Source: Candidatus Paralachnospira avium
GTDB taxonomy: Bacteria; Bacillota; Clostridia; Lachnospirales; Lachnospiraceae
NCBI GenBank assembly: GCA_904420245.1
Contig: CAJFUL010000014.1
Coordinates: 1-64,000, forward strand
Reading direction: 5' to 3'
Length of the DNA: 64,000 nucleotides
The notes under the pieces were generated by a model, which was not told the origin of the DNA, ran no database searches, and saw nothing but the letters and a program-made list of their open reading frames with translations. Shown one piece after another: positions 47,528 to 57,291 of the stretch. How positions within the stretch are numbered: position 1 is the first letter of the stretch; each line of letters opens with the position of its first letter. Position numbers and translations under genes: made by a program.

Positions 47528-47528
47528 A

Positions 47529-48191
47529 CTATCCCTCCAGCCTGATCTCATCATAAGAGCGGATAAAGGCATCCGCCAGCCTCCGCTTCTCTTCCTCCAA
47601 GGGCTCCGAATACGCATCCCCCACGGCCCAGACCGTCATCCCGGCCCGCTTTCCCGCCAGGATCCCGGCAGGCACATCCTCAAAGACCAGGCAGTTTTCC
47701 GGCGCCGTCTCCAGCTTTTCCGCTGCGAAGAGATACACGTCCGGCGCCGGCTTTCCTCTCGCCACCTGACAGCCTACGGTCACCGTCTGAAAATACCGGG
47801 AGATCCCCAGGGCCTCCGTCACCGCCGTCACCAGCTCCCTGGAATTGCTGGTGGCGATGCCCATGGGAATCTTCCGCTCCTTCAGATATGCCAGGAATCT
47901 TCCGGCTCCCGGCTTCAGGGGCACTTCATGACTGTACTGATACATGGCCATCTGGTTCCAGCAGGCCTTGATCTCCTCCAGGGACATGGGGATCCGGAAC
48001 CGCTCTTTAAAATAGACGGCTGTCTCCGAAAAGCTCATCCCCTCGATCTCATCCTGGAGTCCTTCCGGAAGCTCTATGCCGAATCTTCCTAAAAAAGCGA
48101 TGTCGATGTCCTTCCACATCCCCATGGAATCCACCAGGGTCCCGTCCAGGTCAAAGAGCACCGCTTTGATATGCTTTGGTATCTGTATCAT
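47529..48191 (-). CDS. HAD family phosphatase
   Basis: MIQIPKHIKAVLFDLDGTLVDSM; CLVFEDVPAGILAGKRAGM. Confidence 0.92.
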   Translation of the reverse strand: MIQIPKHIKAVLFDLDGTLVDSMGMWKDIDIAFLGRFGIELPEGLQDEIEGMSFSETAVYFKERFRIPMSLEEIKACWNQMAMYQYSHEVPLKPGAGRFLAYLKERKIPMGIATSNSRELVTAVTEALGISRYFQTVTVGCQVARGKPAPDVYLFAAEKLETAPENCLVFEDVPAGILAGKRAGMTVWAVGDAYSEPLEEEKRRLADAFIRSYDEIRLEG

Positions 48192-49564
48192 TGCCATCTC
48201 CATCCGGGATAATATTTATTCTTCAGGGAAATCCCGTTCTTCTTGACGAATCCCAGCGGCCAGCCGCCGGCGCATAAGAGCCTCCAGCCGCTCCCCTCCG
48301 CCAGATCCGACTGGATGGTCTCCCCCTTCAGGTACTTTACGACCCGCAGGTCCGACGGAGAAAGTTCTTCGATCCCCGCGAACTCTTCCTTCTTCAAATA
48401 CATGGCCAGGGCCTGGGACGGCTCGAACCGTTCCCGTTTGCCCGTTCCTAAAAAGAGACCTGTCCGCAGGTACCGGACCGGCGGAAGCTCCTGGGGCGGG
48501 ACCGGCAGCAGATAGAGCTGTCCTCCCTTTTCCCAGTAAAATCCACGTTCCTCAAGCGGAGCGAGGATCTGCCCGCGAAACTGAGCGAAATCCTTCTGTT
48601 TTTTCAAAAAAGCCCGGTTGTGAGAGACTCTCCTGTCCAGATCTGCCTCCCGGTCCACCGCTGGGGCCTCCCCGCAGCGCTTCCGGAACAGGGATACGAA
48701 ATGCCCCTCTCCCCGCAGCTTCCAGGGAAAGAGACGGAGAGAAACTCCGTCCGCCCCCTGCGACATGCCCCACCGGGGCGTGAGCGGGATCTGTTCCAGA
48801 TCCTCCGCTTCCTCAAGGAGCCAGGCGGCCGCCTCCTCATCCTCTCCCCGGTCAAAGGTACAGGTGGAATAGAGCAAGAGCCCGCCGGGCTTCAGCATGG
48901 CCGCGGCCGCCGCCAGGATCCGCCTCTGGATGGGCTTATAAGCTTCCGGCCCCCGCTTCTGCCATTCGGCGGCCATGGAAGGCTCCCGCCGGAACATCCC
49001 CTCGCCGGAACAGGGCGCATCCACCAGGATCTTATCGAAATATCCCGGAAAAAACCGGAGAAGCCGCTCCGGCTCCTCACTGGTGACCAGGCTGTTCCCG
49101 ATCCCGAAAAGCTCCAGGTTCTTAAGCAGTCCCTTGGCCCTGGAAGCGCTGACGTCGTTGGAGAGCAGAAGCCCCTCCCCCATGAGCGCGGCTCCCAGCT
49201 GGGTGCTCTTTCCTCCCGGCGCGGCGCACAGGTCCAGGACCTTATCTCCCGGCCGGACGGGGAGCAGGGCTCCCGGCGCCATGGCGCTTGGTTCCTGCAA
49301 ATAATAAAGGCCGGCGGCATAGTAGGGATGTCTGGACGGGCTGCTCCCCTCCGGACAGTAATATCCCAGTCCCATGGACCAGGGCACCTCTCCGCCGGCA
49401 CCTGCGGCGGCCAGGACCTGCTCCTTTCCTGCCTCCGGCACCTTCAGAGGATTCAGCCGCAGGCCGCGGCATGGTTCCTCCTCTAGGCTCTTTCTGTATG
49501 CGTGGTATTTATCCTCCCCCAAAAGGGATCTCATCTTCTCCAGATAACACTCCGGTAAATCCAT
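48188..49564 (-). CDS. RsmB/RsmF-type rRNA cytosine-C5 methyltransferase
   Basis: 458 aa; VLDLCAAPGGKSTQLGAAL, ILVDAPCSGEGMFRR, LLYSTCTFDRGEDEE. Confidence 0.94.
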   Translation of the reverse strand: MDLPECYLEKMRSLLGEDKYHAYRKSLEEEPCRGLRLNPLKVPEAGKEQVLAAAGAGGEVPWSMGLGYYCPEGSSPSRHPYYAAGLYYLQEPSAMAPGALLPVRPGDKVLDLCAAPGGKSTQLGAALMGEGLLLSNDVSASRAKGLLKNLELFGIGNSLVTSEEPERLLRFFPGYFDKILVDAPCSGEGMFRREPSMAAEWQKRGPEAYKPIQRRILAAAAAMLKPGGLLLYSTCTFDRGEDEEAAAWLLEEAEDLEQIPLTPRWGMSQGADGVSLRLFPWKLRGEGHFVSLFRKRCGEAPAVDREADLDRRVSHNRAFLKKQKDFAQFRGQILAPLEERGFYWEKGGQLYLLPVPPQELPPVRYLRTGLFLGTGKRERFEPSQALAMYLKKEEFAGIEELSPSDLRVVKYLKGETIQSDLAEGSGWRLLCAGGWPLGFVKKNGISLKNKYYPGWRWQ

Positions 49565-49573
49565 AGTCCTCCC

Positions 49574-50389
49574 TCAGTAGCTGTAAAGCCCCTGTACCTT
49601 TCTGACTGCCGCCAGCTTGTCCAGGCGCCTTCCGAAGTCCTCCAGCTCCTCCAGCGATCCATTGTGATAGATCTCATAAAATTCATTCTGGATGTTCAGC
49701 ATGGCGTCCTCATACTCTTCCTCTCCGCTGTAGAGATTCTGCAGGTTGTTGAGGATATCCGCCACCACAGAGGCCTTTTCCTGAAAGAGCCTCTGGGCAT
49801 CCACGATCTCATCCCGGATGGCCGACATCTCACAGTCCATGGCCAGCACGGCATCCGCGGCCGTCTTGAGCCTGGCGGAGAGGGCCTCCGGCAGCTCCTC
49901 CTTGTATTTGTAGCGGAGGGAATGTTCGATGGTGGCCCAGAAATTCATGGCCATGGTGCGGATCTGGATCTCCACCTGGATCTTATGGCTCCCGTCCATG
50001 GTGTTGACCTCGTACAGCACATTGATGTGATAGCTGCGGTACCCGCTCTCCTTGATGTGGCTGATATAATCCCGCTCGCTGACCACCTCCATATCCCGGC
50101 GGTCCCGGATCAGCCGCACCACGGTGTCGATGTCCTCCACAAACTGGCAGATGATGCGGATACCCGCGATATCGTCCAGCCTTTCCGTAAATTCATTCAA
50201 AGGGATCCCCTTGCGCTGGGCCTTATCTAAAATGCTGGAAATCTTCTTGACCCGTCCCTGCACCGCCTCGATGGGCGAATAATTTCCCGTCTCCCGGCAC
50301 TCCTTGATGATGTGGTTGAACTTGACCATCAGTTCCTCCACCGCCAGATGGTAAGGGGCGAGGGCCTCTCTCCAAAGCTGAATCTTCAT
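49574..50389 (-). CDS. small alarmone synthetase-type (RelQ/YjbM-like) GTP pyrophosphokinase
   Basis: RelA/SpoT synthetase domain: DDIAGIRIICQFVEDI, SGYRSYHINV, VEIQIRTMAMNFWATIEHSLRYK; no HD hydrolase domain. Confidence 0.9.
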   Translation of the reverse strand: MKIQLWREALAPYHLAVEELMVKFNHIIKECRETGNYSPIEAVQGRVKKISSILDKAQRKGIPLNEFTERLDDIAGIRIICQFVEDIDTVVRLIRDRRDMEVVSERDYISHIKESGYRSYHINVLYEVNTMDGSHKIQVEIQIRTMAMNFWATIEHSLRYKYKEELPEALSARLKTAADAVLAMDCEMSAIRDEIVDAQRLFQEKASVVADILNNLQNLYSGEEEYEDAMLNIQNEFYEIYHNGSLEELEDFGRRLDKLAAVRKVQGLYSY

Positions 50390-50480
50390 ATCACTACTCC
50401 TGTATGCTCTCACTGCCAGCGGCTTCCCGCCGGCAGACTTATACTCTTTAAATTATACCACAAGTTGATCAAAATGGAAG

Positions 50481-51344
50481 CTAATACGCATATTTTACCT
50501 TTTTGCGCTCCAGGTATTTGAGGAGCCAGTAGGGATTGACCGAGAGCTCCTCATGGTGGTCCGTCCGCAGATAAACTCCGAAATGGAGATGGACGGCAAA
50601 ATTCCCGCCGGTCCCCTCCACCTTGCTGTATCCGGTATCTCCCATAAATCCCAAGAGCTGGCCCGCCTTTATCTCCTCGCCCGGAACGAATTCATGGTCG
50701 TAGGAGCTTAAATGGGCATAGTAAAAGTAGGCTCCGCCGGGAGCCCGGATCCCCAGGCGCCAGCCTCCCAGCTCCAGCCATCCCGTATGCTCCACGACTC
50801 CGTCGCTGACGCTGACCACAGGAAAGAAGCCGGAGCCGTTTCCTCCGTCCATGATGTCCGTCCCCTCGTGGCGCCTGTCTCCTCCGTAGGTGCGCTCCGC
50901 TCCCCAGGAATCCTCATAGCTGTAAAGGGCGGAGCCTTCGCTGTCCCCGGCGGGGATGGGGAAATACTCAAGGTCCCCCAGGACCGTCTCATAGGCAGAG
51001 GCCAGCTTGGAAAGCTCTGCCGGTTTCTTTTCATAGAAAGTGTCCCACAGGGAAGATAGGCGGGAGGCCGTAAACACAGACGGCTCCTCCCCCGAAAGGC
51101 TGAAATCCCTGTCCACCATGAAAGCCGCGGCCCCTTCTCCCAGGGAAAGCCCCGCCTCCGCGGCCGCTTCGGAAATCGCTTCCAGATTCCCCTCTCCGAA
51201 TTCCATGGCCCGGAAGCCTTCCTCCTCCTGGGTATAGGCGCCCAGGCCGGAAAGCTCCTCCCCTTCCAGCAGATGACGGATCCCCAGGACCAGCAGGATC
51301 CCCAAGAGCAGCGCTCCCGCTGCCGGGAGCCATTTTTTCTCCAT
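50481..51344 (-). CDS. M23 family metallopeptidase, membrane anchored
   Basis: 287 aa; N-terminal TM; RRHEGTDIMDG, HLHFGVYL. Confidence 0.9.
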   Translation of the reverse strand: MEKKWLPAAGALLLGILLVLGIRHLLEGEELSGLGAYTQEEEGFRAMEFGEGNLEAISEAAAEAGLSLGEGAAAFMVDRDFSLSGEEPSVFTASRLSSLWDTFYEKKPAELSKLASAYETVLGDLEYFPIPAGDSEGSALYSYEDSWGAERTYGGDRRHEGTDIMDGGNGSGFFPVVSVSDGVVEHTGWLELGGWRLGIRAPGGAYFYYAHLSSYDHEFVPGEEIKAGQLLGFMGDTGYSKVEGTGGNFAVHLHFGVYLRTDHHEELSVNPYWLLKYLERKKVKYAY

Positions 51345-51371
51345 GACGCCCTCCGGCGTTTTTAGAAAAGT

Positions 51372-52838
51372 TTATGCGTCCGCCAGCCGTTTTAACACTT
51401 CCGTCAGGAAATTCCAGAACCGGTCCGTGGAAGAAATGGAGAGCCGCTCCGACGGCATGTGGATGTCCAGGATCTCCGGTCCCATGGACACGGCATCCAG
51501 TCCCGGGATCCCCGCGGCGAAAAGCCCGCACTCCACCCCCGCGTGGATCGTCTCGGTCCTGGCCGGGCTTCCGTACTGTTCCTCATAGACCCGGCATAGA
51601 AGAGGCCGGAGCGCAGAATCCTCCCTGTATTCCCATGCCGGATAATCGCCGGAAAAGACGGCTTCTCCGGAAAACGCCCAGGCCAGAGCCTCAAGACGGC
51701 GGCAGAGAGCTTCCTTTCCGGAAGCCCGCAGGCTGCGCACCAGACAGGAGGCCGAAAGGGACGTTCCCGTCAGGGACAGGACGCCGAAATTCAGAGAGGT
51801 CTCCGTGAACCCCTCAAGCTCCTGGCTCATGGCCTCCACCCCGTTTGGCAGGCACAAAAGGAAGGCGGACAGCTTTTTTAACTCCCGTCCGGACACTCCT
51901 TCCAATCCCTCAGCCTCTCCCAGAGCTTCCGCCCGCAGGGTCAGTCCCGGATCCGATACGGAAAACTCATCCCGGAAAGTCCGCTCCCAGCGGGAGGTCT
52001 CCTCCAAAAGGCCTGAAAGCTCCTCTTCCCTCACGGCCGCCGTCATGGAAGCCGCGGACGGGATCGCGTTATCCTGGTCTCCTCCCTTCGCCTCAAGCAG
52101 CTGCAGATCCGGAAACCGTTTCAGGAGGCCGTCCAGGAGACGGGCCAGCAGCAGGATCCCGTTGGCTCGCCCCTTTCCGATGTCCGTTCCCGAGTGTCCG
52201 CCCGAAAGGCCTGAAAGAAGGATCTTCACCTGGACGCCACCGGCGGTCTTCCGGCAGACGGGGATCTTCAAGTCGCATCGGACTCCTCCGGCGCAGCCGG
52301 AAAGGAAGACCCCCTCCTCCTCCGAATCCAGGTTCAGCAGATATTTGGCCCGGAATCCGCTCATATCCAGGGCAGAGGCGCCGGTCATCCCGATCTCTTC
52401 CCCGGCGGTAAAGACACATTCCAGCCTGGGATGGCGAAGCTCCTCCGAGTCCAGGACCGCCAGCATGAGAGCCACCGCGATCCCGTCGTCGGCTCCCAGA
52501 GTCGTCCCGGCGGCGCGGATATAGTCCCCGTCCGCAAAAAGCTCCAGTCCCTCCCGCTCAAAATCATGGGAAACGCCCGGAGCCGCCACGCAGACCATAT
52601 CCAGATGGCCCTGGAGCATCACCGAAGGCGCCTGCCCGCAGCCCGGTGAGGCTTCCTTTAGGATGACCACATTTCCGGCGCCGTCCGCGCGGCAGGAAAG
52701 TCCCCGCTCCCCGGCAAAGCGGACGCAGTATTTGGCTGCCGCCGCCGTATTCCCCGATCCTCTGGGAATCCGGGAAATTTCCTTGAAATACCGGAATACC
52801 TTTTCCGGCATCCTTCCTTCGATCTCCTGATATTCCAT
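51372..52838 (-). CDS. pepD: beta-Ala-His (aminoacyl-histidine) dipeptidase, M20 family
   Basis: about 488 aa from MEYQEIEGRM; LQGHLDMVCVA, GTTLGADDGIAVALMLAVLD. Confidence 0.92.
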   Translation of the reverse strand: MEYQEIEGRMPEKVFRYFKEISRIPRGSGNTAAAAKYCVRFAGERGLSCRADGAGNVVILKEASPGCGQAPSVMLQGHLDMVCVAAPGVSHDFEREGLELFADGDYIRAAGTTLGADDGIAVALMLAVLDSEELRHPRLECVFTAGEEIGMTGASALDMSGFRAKYLLNLDSEEEGVFLSGCAGGVRCDLKIPVCRKTAGGVQVKILLSGLSGGHSGTDIGKGRANGILLLARLLDGLLKRFPDLQLLEAKGGDQDNAIPSAASMTAAVREEELSGLLEETSRWERTFRDEFSVSDPGLTLRAEALGEAEGLEGVSGRELKKLSAFLLCLPNGVEAMSQELEGFTETSLNFGVLSLTGTSLSASCLVRSLRASGKEALCRRLEALAWAFSGEAVFSGDYPAWEYREDSALRPLLCRVYEEQYGSPARTETIHAGVECGLFAAGIPGLDAVSMGPEILDIHMPSERLSISSTDRFWNFLTEVLKRLADA

Positions 52839-52917
52839 ATTCCCTCCTAAACTGCCTGTCATAGAGAACAGGCCCTTTTCATAAACTTTTATAAAAACAA
52901 AAGGACAGGGCTTTCTT

Positions 52918-53799
52918 GTGAAACGAATCCTCTTTCCCCTGTTTATCTTGCTCCTGTTTTTTTTCTGTATCCTGCATCCGGCGGAATCCATCCGCAGCGC
53001 CTCCGCCGGCCTGTCTCTCTGGTACTATACCGTGCTCCCCACCCTGCTTCCCTGCATGATCCTGTCCGGCTACCTCATATCCTCCGAACTGGTCAGACGG
53101 CTTCCTCCCCTGCCCTTTGCCCTGGTCACCGGGTGGTTCTGCGGCTATCCCATGGGGGCCAAGACCGTCGCGGATCTGTATCGGGCGGGACGCGTCGCCA
53201 AAGAAGAGGGAAACCGTCTCCTGCTGCTGTGCTGCGGGCCCAGTCCCATGTTCCTGACCGGCTATATCGGCACCGGGATGCTCCATCTCTCTCCCGCAAG
53301 GCTCCTTCCCTGTCTGGCGGCAGTCTATCTGCCTCCCGTCCTCTGCTTCGGCGGCTCTCTCCTGTTCTCCGGCAAAAGGATGAAAAGAAAAGAGCCGGAG
53401 CCTGTCCGGGAAGAACGAAAGGGGTTCCTGGAAAGCTTCCTGTCCTTTGAGGAAGCCATGATGAACGGATTCCTGATCATCGCCAAGGTGGGCGGATATT
53501 TGATGCTCTTTACCATGCTGGCCTATTTCTTCCAGGCCAGGATCTCCTCGCCCCTCTTCTCCGCCCTGGTGCCGGGACTCCTGGAAATGACCTCCGGAAC
53601 GGCCTTCGCCGTCCTCTCCGGACTCCCGGAAAAGCTGACCGTCGCCCTCTGCTTCTCCTTCGCCGCCTTCGGAGGCATGTCCGGCTTCTTTCAGACAGCC
53701 AGCGTCCTGGGCTCCGTCCCCCTCTCCAAGCTCCGCTATCTGCTGGGAAAGGGACTCCAGGCCGCGGCCACCTTCGGTCTCATATGGCTCCTCCTGTGA
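52918..53799 (+). CDS. YlbJ-like nucleoside-recognition-domain membrane protein; GTG start
   Basis: 293 aa; LSLWYYTVLPTLLPCMILSGYLIS, GWFCGYPMGAKTVADLYR, LEMTSGTAFA, FGGMSGFFQTASVL. Confidence 0.82.
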   Translation: MKRILFPLFILLLFFFCILHPAESIRSASAGLSLWYYTVLPTLLPCMILSGYLISSELVRRLPPLPFALVTGWFCGYPMGAKTVADLYRAGRVAKEEGNRLLLLCCGPSPMFLTGYIGTGMLHLSPARLLPCLAAVYLPPVLCFGGSLLFSGKRMKRKEPEPVREERKGFLESFLSFEEAMMNGFLIIAKVGGYLMLFTMLAYFFQARISSPLFSALVPGLLEMTSGTAFAVLSGLPEKLTVALCFSFAAFGGMSGFFQTASVLGSVPLSKLRYLLGKGLQAAATFGLIWLLL

Positions 53800-53984
53800 C
53801 GCCCCCGGGAAAACAAGTCCTGCCCCGCCTGCCAGGGCGCAGACCGGCAGCGGCCCCCTGCCCGGCAGATGTCATCTCCGCGGGGCTCTCCGCTTCCGGC
53901 CGCCGGGCAAACACCTCCCCGGCCGCGGCACGCCATCTTCCGCCGCAGAGCCTTTTCTTTCATCCAGGCGCAGTTTCCCTGCGA

Positions 53985-54019
53985 AAGAAAACGGGGATGC
54001 CGTTTCCTGACATCCCCGC
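53985..54019 (-). terminator. terminator of 54029-54709 gene
   Basis: Minus strand CGGGGATG-N11-CATCCCCG-TTTTCTTT. Confidence 0.82.
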
Positions 54020-54028
54020 CCTTTTTCT

Positions 54029-54709
54029 TCAGCCTAACATATCGGTATTCAGCTCATCCTGTTTCTCCGGCGCTTCCGGCTCCTCTGAGACAGCCGCCTC
54101 CGTCCCGGGGATCTGAAGCTCATTCCTGTTTCCGGAAACCACCTCGTAGGTGGACTGGAGAGAGGAGAGCATGGAATTGTAACGGTCCCCGATCTGGTCC
54201 ATGGCCCTCTGGATAATGGTCTGGAGGCTTCCCAGCATCTCATCGGTATACCGGATGGCTCCCTCCCGGATATTATCCGAATCATTGACGGCGTCGTCCA
54301 CGATCTGCTGCGCCTGGGCGCTGGCCTGCTCCACCACTTCATTGGCCTGCTGATAAGCCTGCTGCATGACCTCATGCTCGCTGACCATCTCCGCCGAATG
54401 CATCTGGGACTCCTCCACGATGCCCTCTGCCTGGGCATGGGCTTCCGCCAGGATGCTGTCCGCCTCTGTCCGGGCGGAAGACAGGATCCTGTCCGCCTCC
54501 TCCTGGGCGGAGGCCATGATGGCTTCCTTATTGCTGATGATCTTCTGGTATTTCTTGATCTCATCCGGCGTCCGCAGCCTCAGCTCCACCAGGAGCTCCT
54601 CCATCTCATCCTTGTCCACGATGATCTTTTTATTATTGGTAAAGGGCTGCGCCTTGCATCCGTCTATGTATTCTTCGATCTCGCTGATCAGCTGTTCAAT
54701 CCTGCTCAT
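54029..54709 (-). CDS. coiled-coil hypothetical protein (DivIVA/F0 subunit-b-like composition)
   Basis: 226 aa; long Ala/Glu/Gln-rich heptad region. Confidence 0.75.
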   Translation of the reverse strand: MSRIEQLISEIEEYIDGCKAQPFTNNKKIIVDKDEMEELLVELRLRTPDEIKKYQKIISNKEAIMASAQEEADRILSSARTEADSILAEAHAQAEGIVEESQMHSAEMVSEHEVMQQAYQQANEVVEQASAQAQQIVDDAVNDSDNIREGAIRYTDEMLGSLQTIIQRAMDQIGDRYNSMLSSLQSTYEVVSGNRNELQIPGTEAAVSEEPEAPEKQDELNTDMLG

Positions 54710-54724
54710 ATTCGGTTTCCTCCA

Positions 54725-55210
54725 CTATTGCACTTCGCGAAATTTTTTATAGACCTGCTCCAGGATCTTCTGGGGAACGAAAGCGGACAGATCCCCTCCA
54801 TACCGTCCCACTTCCCGGACTGTGCTGGAACTCAAGTACGCGTACCGGAGATCCGTCGTCAGGAAGATGGTATCCAGCTCCGGACACATGATCCGGTTGG
54901 TCTGGGACATCTGGAGCTCATATTCAAAATCTGTAATGGCCCGGAGGCCGCGGATCACAGTCCTGGCCCCGCACTGCCTGGCAAAATCCACCAGAAGGCC
55001 GTCGAAGGAACGGATGGTGACATTGGGCAGATGACGGGTCACTTCTTCTAACATAGTAACACGTTCTTCCACAGAAAACAACGGATTTTTGGAGCTGTTG
55101 TTTAAGACTCCCACCACCAGCTCATCCACCATCTTGGAGGAACGGCTGATGATATCCAGATGGCCCAGGGTGACCGGGTCAAAGCTTCCCGGATATACGG
55201 CTCTTCTCAT
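54725..55210 (-). CDS. coaD: pantetheine-phosphate adenylyltransferase
   Basis: 161 aa; [42 protein letters not shown]. Confidence 0.97.
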   Translation of the reverse strand: MRRAVYPGSFDPVTLGHLDIISRSSKMVDELVVGVLNNSSKNPLFSVEERVTMLEEVTRHLPNVTIRSFDGLLVDFARQCGARTVIRGLRAITDFEYELQMSQTNRIMCPELDTIFLTTDLRYAYLSSSTVREVGRYGGDLSAFVPQKILEQVYKKFREVQ

Positions 55211-55223
55211 GACCTGCTCCTCC

Positions 55224-55787
55224 CTACGGCTCTTTCATGGCGATGAACACATGCTTATTGGTCTTGTACGTTTTCTCTCTGGTCACCTGGAAGATGGTGT
55301 CCTCCAGATAGGAAAAATCCGTATCCAGAGAGGCTTCCACGATGATCAGGCTCATCTCGTCCACCAGCCGGGAATGGCAGAGGGTCAAAAGGATCTCTTT
55401 CTCCAGTTCCTTCCCATAGGGAGGATCCATGAAGATCAGATCGAAGACTCCGCTGCCGGAATCTTCCAGGCGTTTGATGGCCGTCAGCGCGTCGCACTCC
55501 ATCACCGCCGCATCCTCTTCCAGATGGGTAAAGGCCAGGTTTTCCCGGATGCAGGCCGCCGCCTTTTTCCGGTTCTCCACGAATACACATTCCGTGGCTC
55601 CGCGGCTCAGAGCCTCGATGCCGATGGCTCCGCTGCCGGAAAAAAGATCCAAAAACCGGCTCCCGGCCACGTCGCTTTGCAGGATATTAAAAAGAGTCTC
55701 CTTGATCCGGTCCGTAGTGGGCCTGGTATCCATCCCGTCTACTGTTTTCAAAGGAAGGCGTCTGGCCGTCCCTGCTATCACTCTCAT
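55224..55787 (-). CDS. rsmD: 16S rRNA (guanine966-N2)-methyltransferase RsmD
   Basis: 187 aa; [52 protein letters not shown]. Confidence 0.96.
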   Translation of the reverse strand: MRVIAGTARRLPLKTVDGMDTRPTTDRIKETLFNILQSDVAGSRFLDLFSGSGAIGIEALSRGATECVFVENRKKAAACIRENLAFTHLEEDAAVMECDALTAIKRLEDSGSGVFDLIFMDPPYGKELEKEILLTLCHSRLVDEMSLIIVEASLDTDFSYLEDTIFQVTREKTYKTNKHVFIAMKEP

Positions 55788-56030
55788 GTCTGCTTCCTCA
55801 TCTTGCGGCGGGTGGTTTTTCGCCTGGGCGAACCGCTCGCGTTTTCAACTTGTTTTATTATAGTATGGATTGGCCGTCCAATCAAGTCTTTAATCCTTAA
55901 GAAATGCAGAATAAAAATCCTGCCGCCCGGGACCGGTCCTCCCACTGGGGCGGGCCGCAAAAGCGGCTGCGGTATTCATTAAAAAACGGCCGAAGCGAAA
56001 GACCGCATGCGCAAATCAAAAGAAGATCAA

Positions 56031-56063
56031 AAAAACGGCCGCCCGTCTGTGACGGACAGCCGT
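56031..56063 (-). terminator. terminator of SASP gene
   Basis: Minus strand ACGGCTGTCCGTC-ACA-GACGGGCGGCCGT-TTTTTT (two G-U pairs). Confidence 0.9.
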
Positions 56064-56114
56064 TTTTCATGGGAACGGATTTGATCCCGTTTCGCAGTCA
56101 GAGAGAAAAGGCTG

Positions 56115-56327
56115 TTATTTGCCTGCCATCTGTCTTTCCTGCTCCTCGATCATCTTCTTGACCATATAGCCCCCGACAGAGCCGTTCTGATAAGAAGTCA
56201 GATCGCCGTTGTAGCCATTCTTTAACGGTACACCCAGCTCGTTGGCCACTTCCATCTTAAAACGGTCCATAGCCTCCTTGGCTTCAGGTACGTTTACCTG
56301 ATTGCTTCCTGTACTCTTTCCAGACAT
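56115..56327 (-). CDS. alpha/beta-type small acid-soluble spore protein
   Basis: 70 aa; VPEAKEAMDRFKMEVANELGVPL...YNGDLTSYQNGSVGGYMVKKMIE. Confidence 0.95.
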   Translation of the reverse strand: MSGKSTGSNQVNVPEAKEAMDRFKMEVANELGVPLKNGYNGDLTSYQNGSVGGYMVKKMIEEQERQMAGK

Positions 56328-56417
56328 GTGAAGCACCTCCTTTTTCGGTTGTTTTTTGTTACACGCTTATTATGTGCACCGAAAAGGATAATACTCTGGC
56401 AAGTTCTGATGGTTTTG

Positions 56418-57236
56418 TCAAAAACTGTAAAAATCTTTTCTGCTCTTTAAAAGGGGGATCTGCGCCCGCACGGCCGATACCTGGTCCAGGTCCGCCTCCG
56501 CCATGAGAAGCGTCTCTTCCTCCCCCGCCTGCGCCGTCACTTCTCCCCAGGGAGATACCACGATGGAATGGCCGTAGGAGACGTAGGAAGCAGAAAGGTC
56601 CGCCGCCGGCGCCGCTCCCACGGTGAAGATCTGATGGTCCACGGCCCTGGCCCGGAACAGAAGCTCCCAGTGACGCGGTCCCGTAGTCCTGTTGAAGGCC
56701 GCCGGACAGAACACCATCCGGGCGCCCCGGTCCGTCATGGCACGAAACAGCTCCGGAAACCGCAGGTCAAAGCAGAGGCAAAGTCCCATATTTCCAAATT
56801 CCGTAGGAAATACCGTGGCCGCCTCCCCGGGACTCAGGACGTCAGATTCCCGGAACCGTATCCCTCCCGGGATCTCCACGTCAAAAAGATGGACTTTCCT
56901 GTGTCTGGCCAGGAGCTTCCCGTCTCTCCCAAATACAAAGGAGGTGTTGTAGAGCTTTCCTTCCCCATCCCGCTCCGGGATGCTTCCTCCCACCACATAG
57001 AGCCCATGCCGGGCCGCGGCTTCCGAAAGCCTCCGCACCGTCTCCCCGCCGGCCTCTTCCGCATACCCGGGAAACGCTCCCGTATCATAGGGGCAGGCGA
57101 ACATCTCCGGCAGCACGGCAAAGTCCGCGCCCTTCTCCGCTCCGCGCCGGATCCCCTCAAGGGCCGCCCGCAGGGAAGCTTCCTTTGTCCTTCTGGTCTT
57201 CATCTGGATCACACAGATCCGGCAGGTCATTCCCAT
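56418..57236 (-). CDS. carbon-nitrogen hydrolase (nitrilase superfamily)
   Basis: 272 aa; LPEMFACPYD, RHRKVHLFDV, LCLCFDLRFPELFR. Confidence 0.93.
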   Translation of the reverse strand: MGMTCRICVIQMKTRRTKEASLRAALEGIRRGAEKGADFAVLPEMFACPYDTGAFPGYAEEAGGETVRRLSEAAARHGLYVVGGSIPERDGEGKLYNTSFVFGRDGKLLARHRKVHLFDVEIPGGIRFRESDVLSPGEAATVFPTEFGNMGLCLCFDLRFPELFRAMTDRGARMVFCPAAFNRTTGPRHWELLFRARAVDHQIFTVGAAPAADLSASYVSYGHSIVVSPWGEVTAQAGEEETLLMAEADLDQVSAVRAQIPLLKSRKDFYSF

Positions 57237-57291
57237 TTCTTCTCCTTTATGTTATACTGGTCCTAGTCTTTTTATCGAAAAGGAGCTCATC

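Noticed and set aside
46181-47545. 454-aa plus-strand ORF opposite YgiQ
   Set aside because: Shadow ORF opposite a radical SAM gene with clear motifs.
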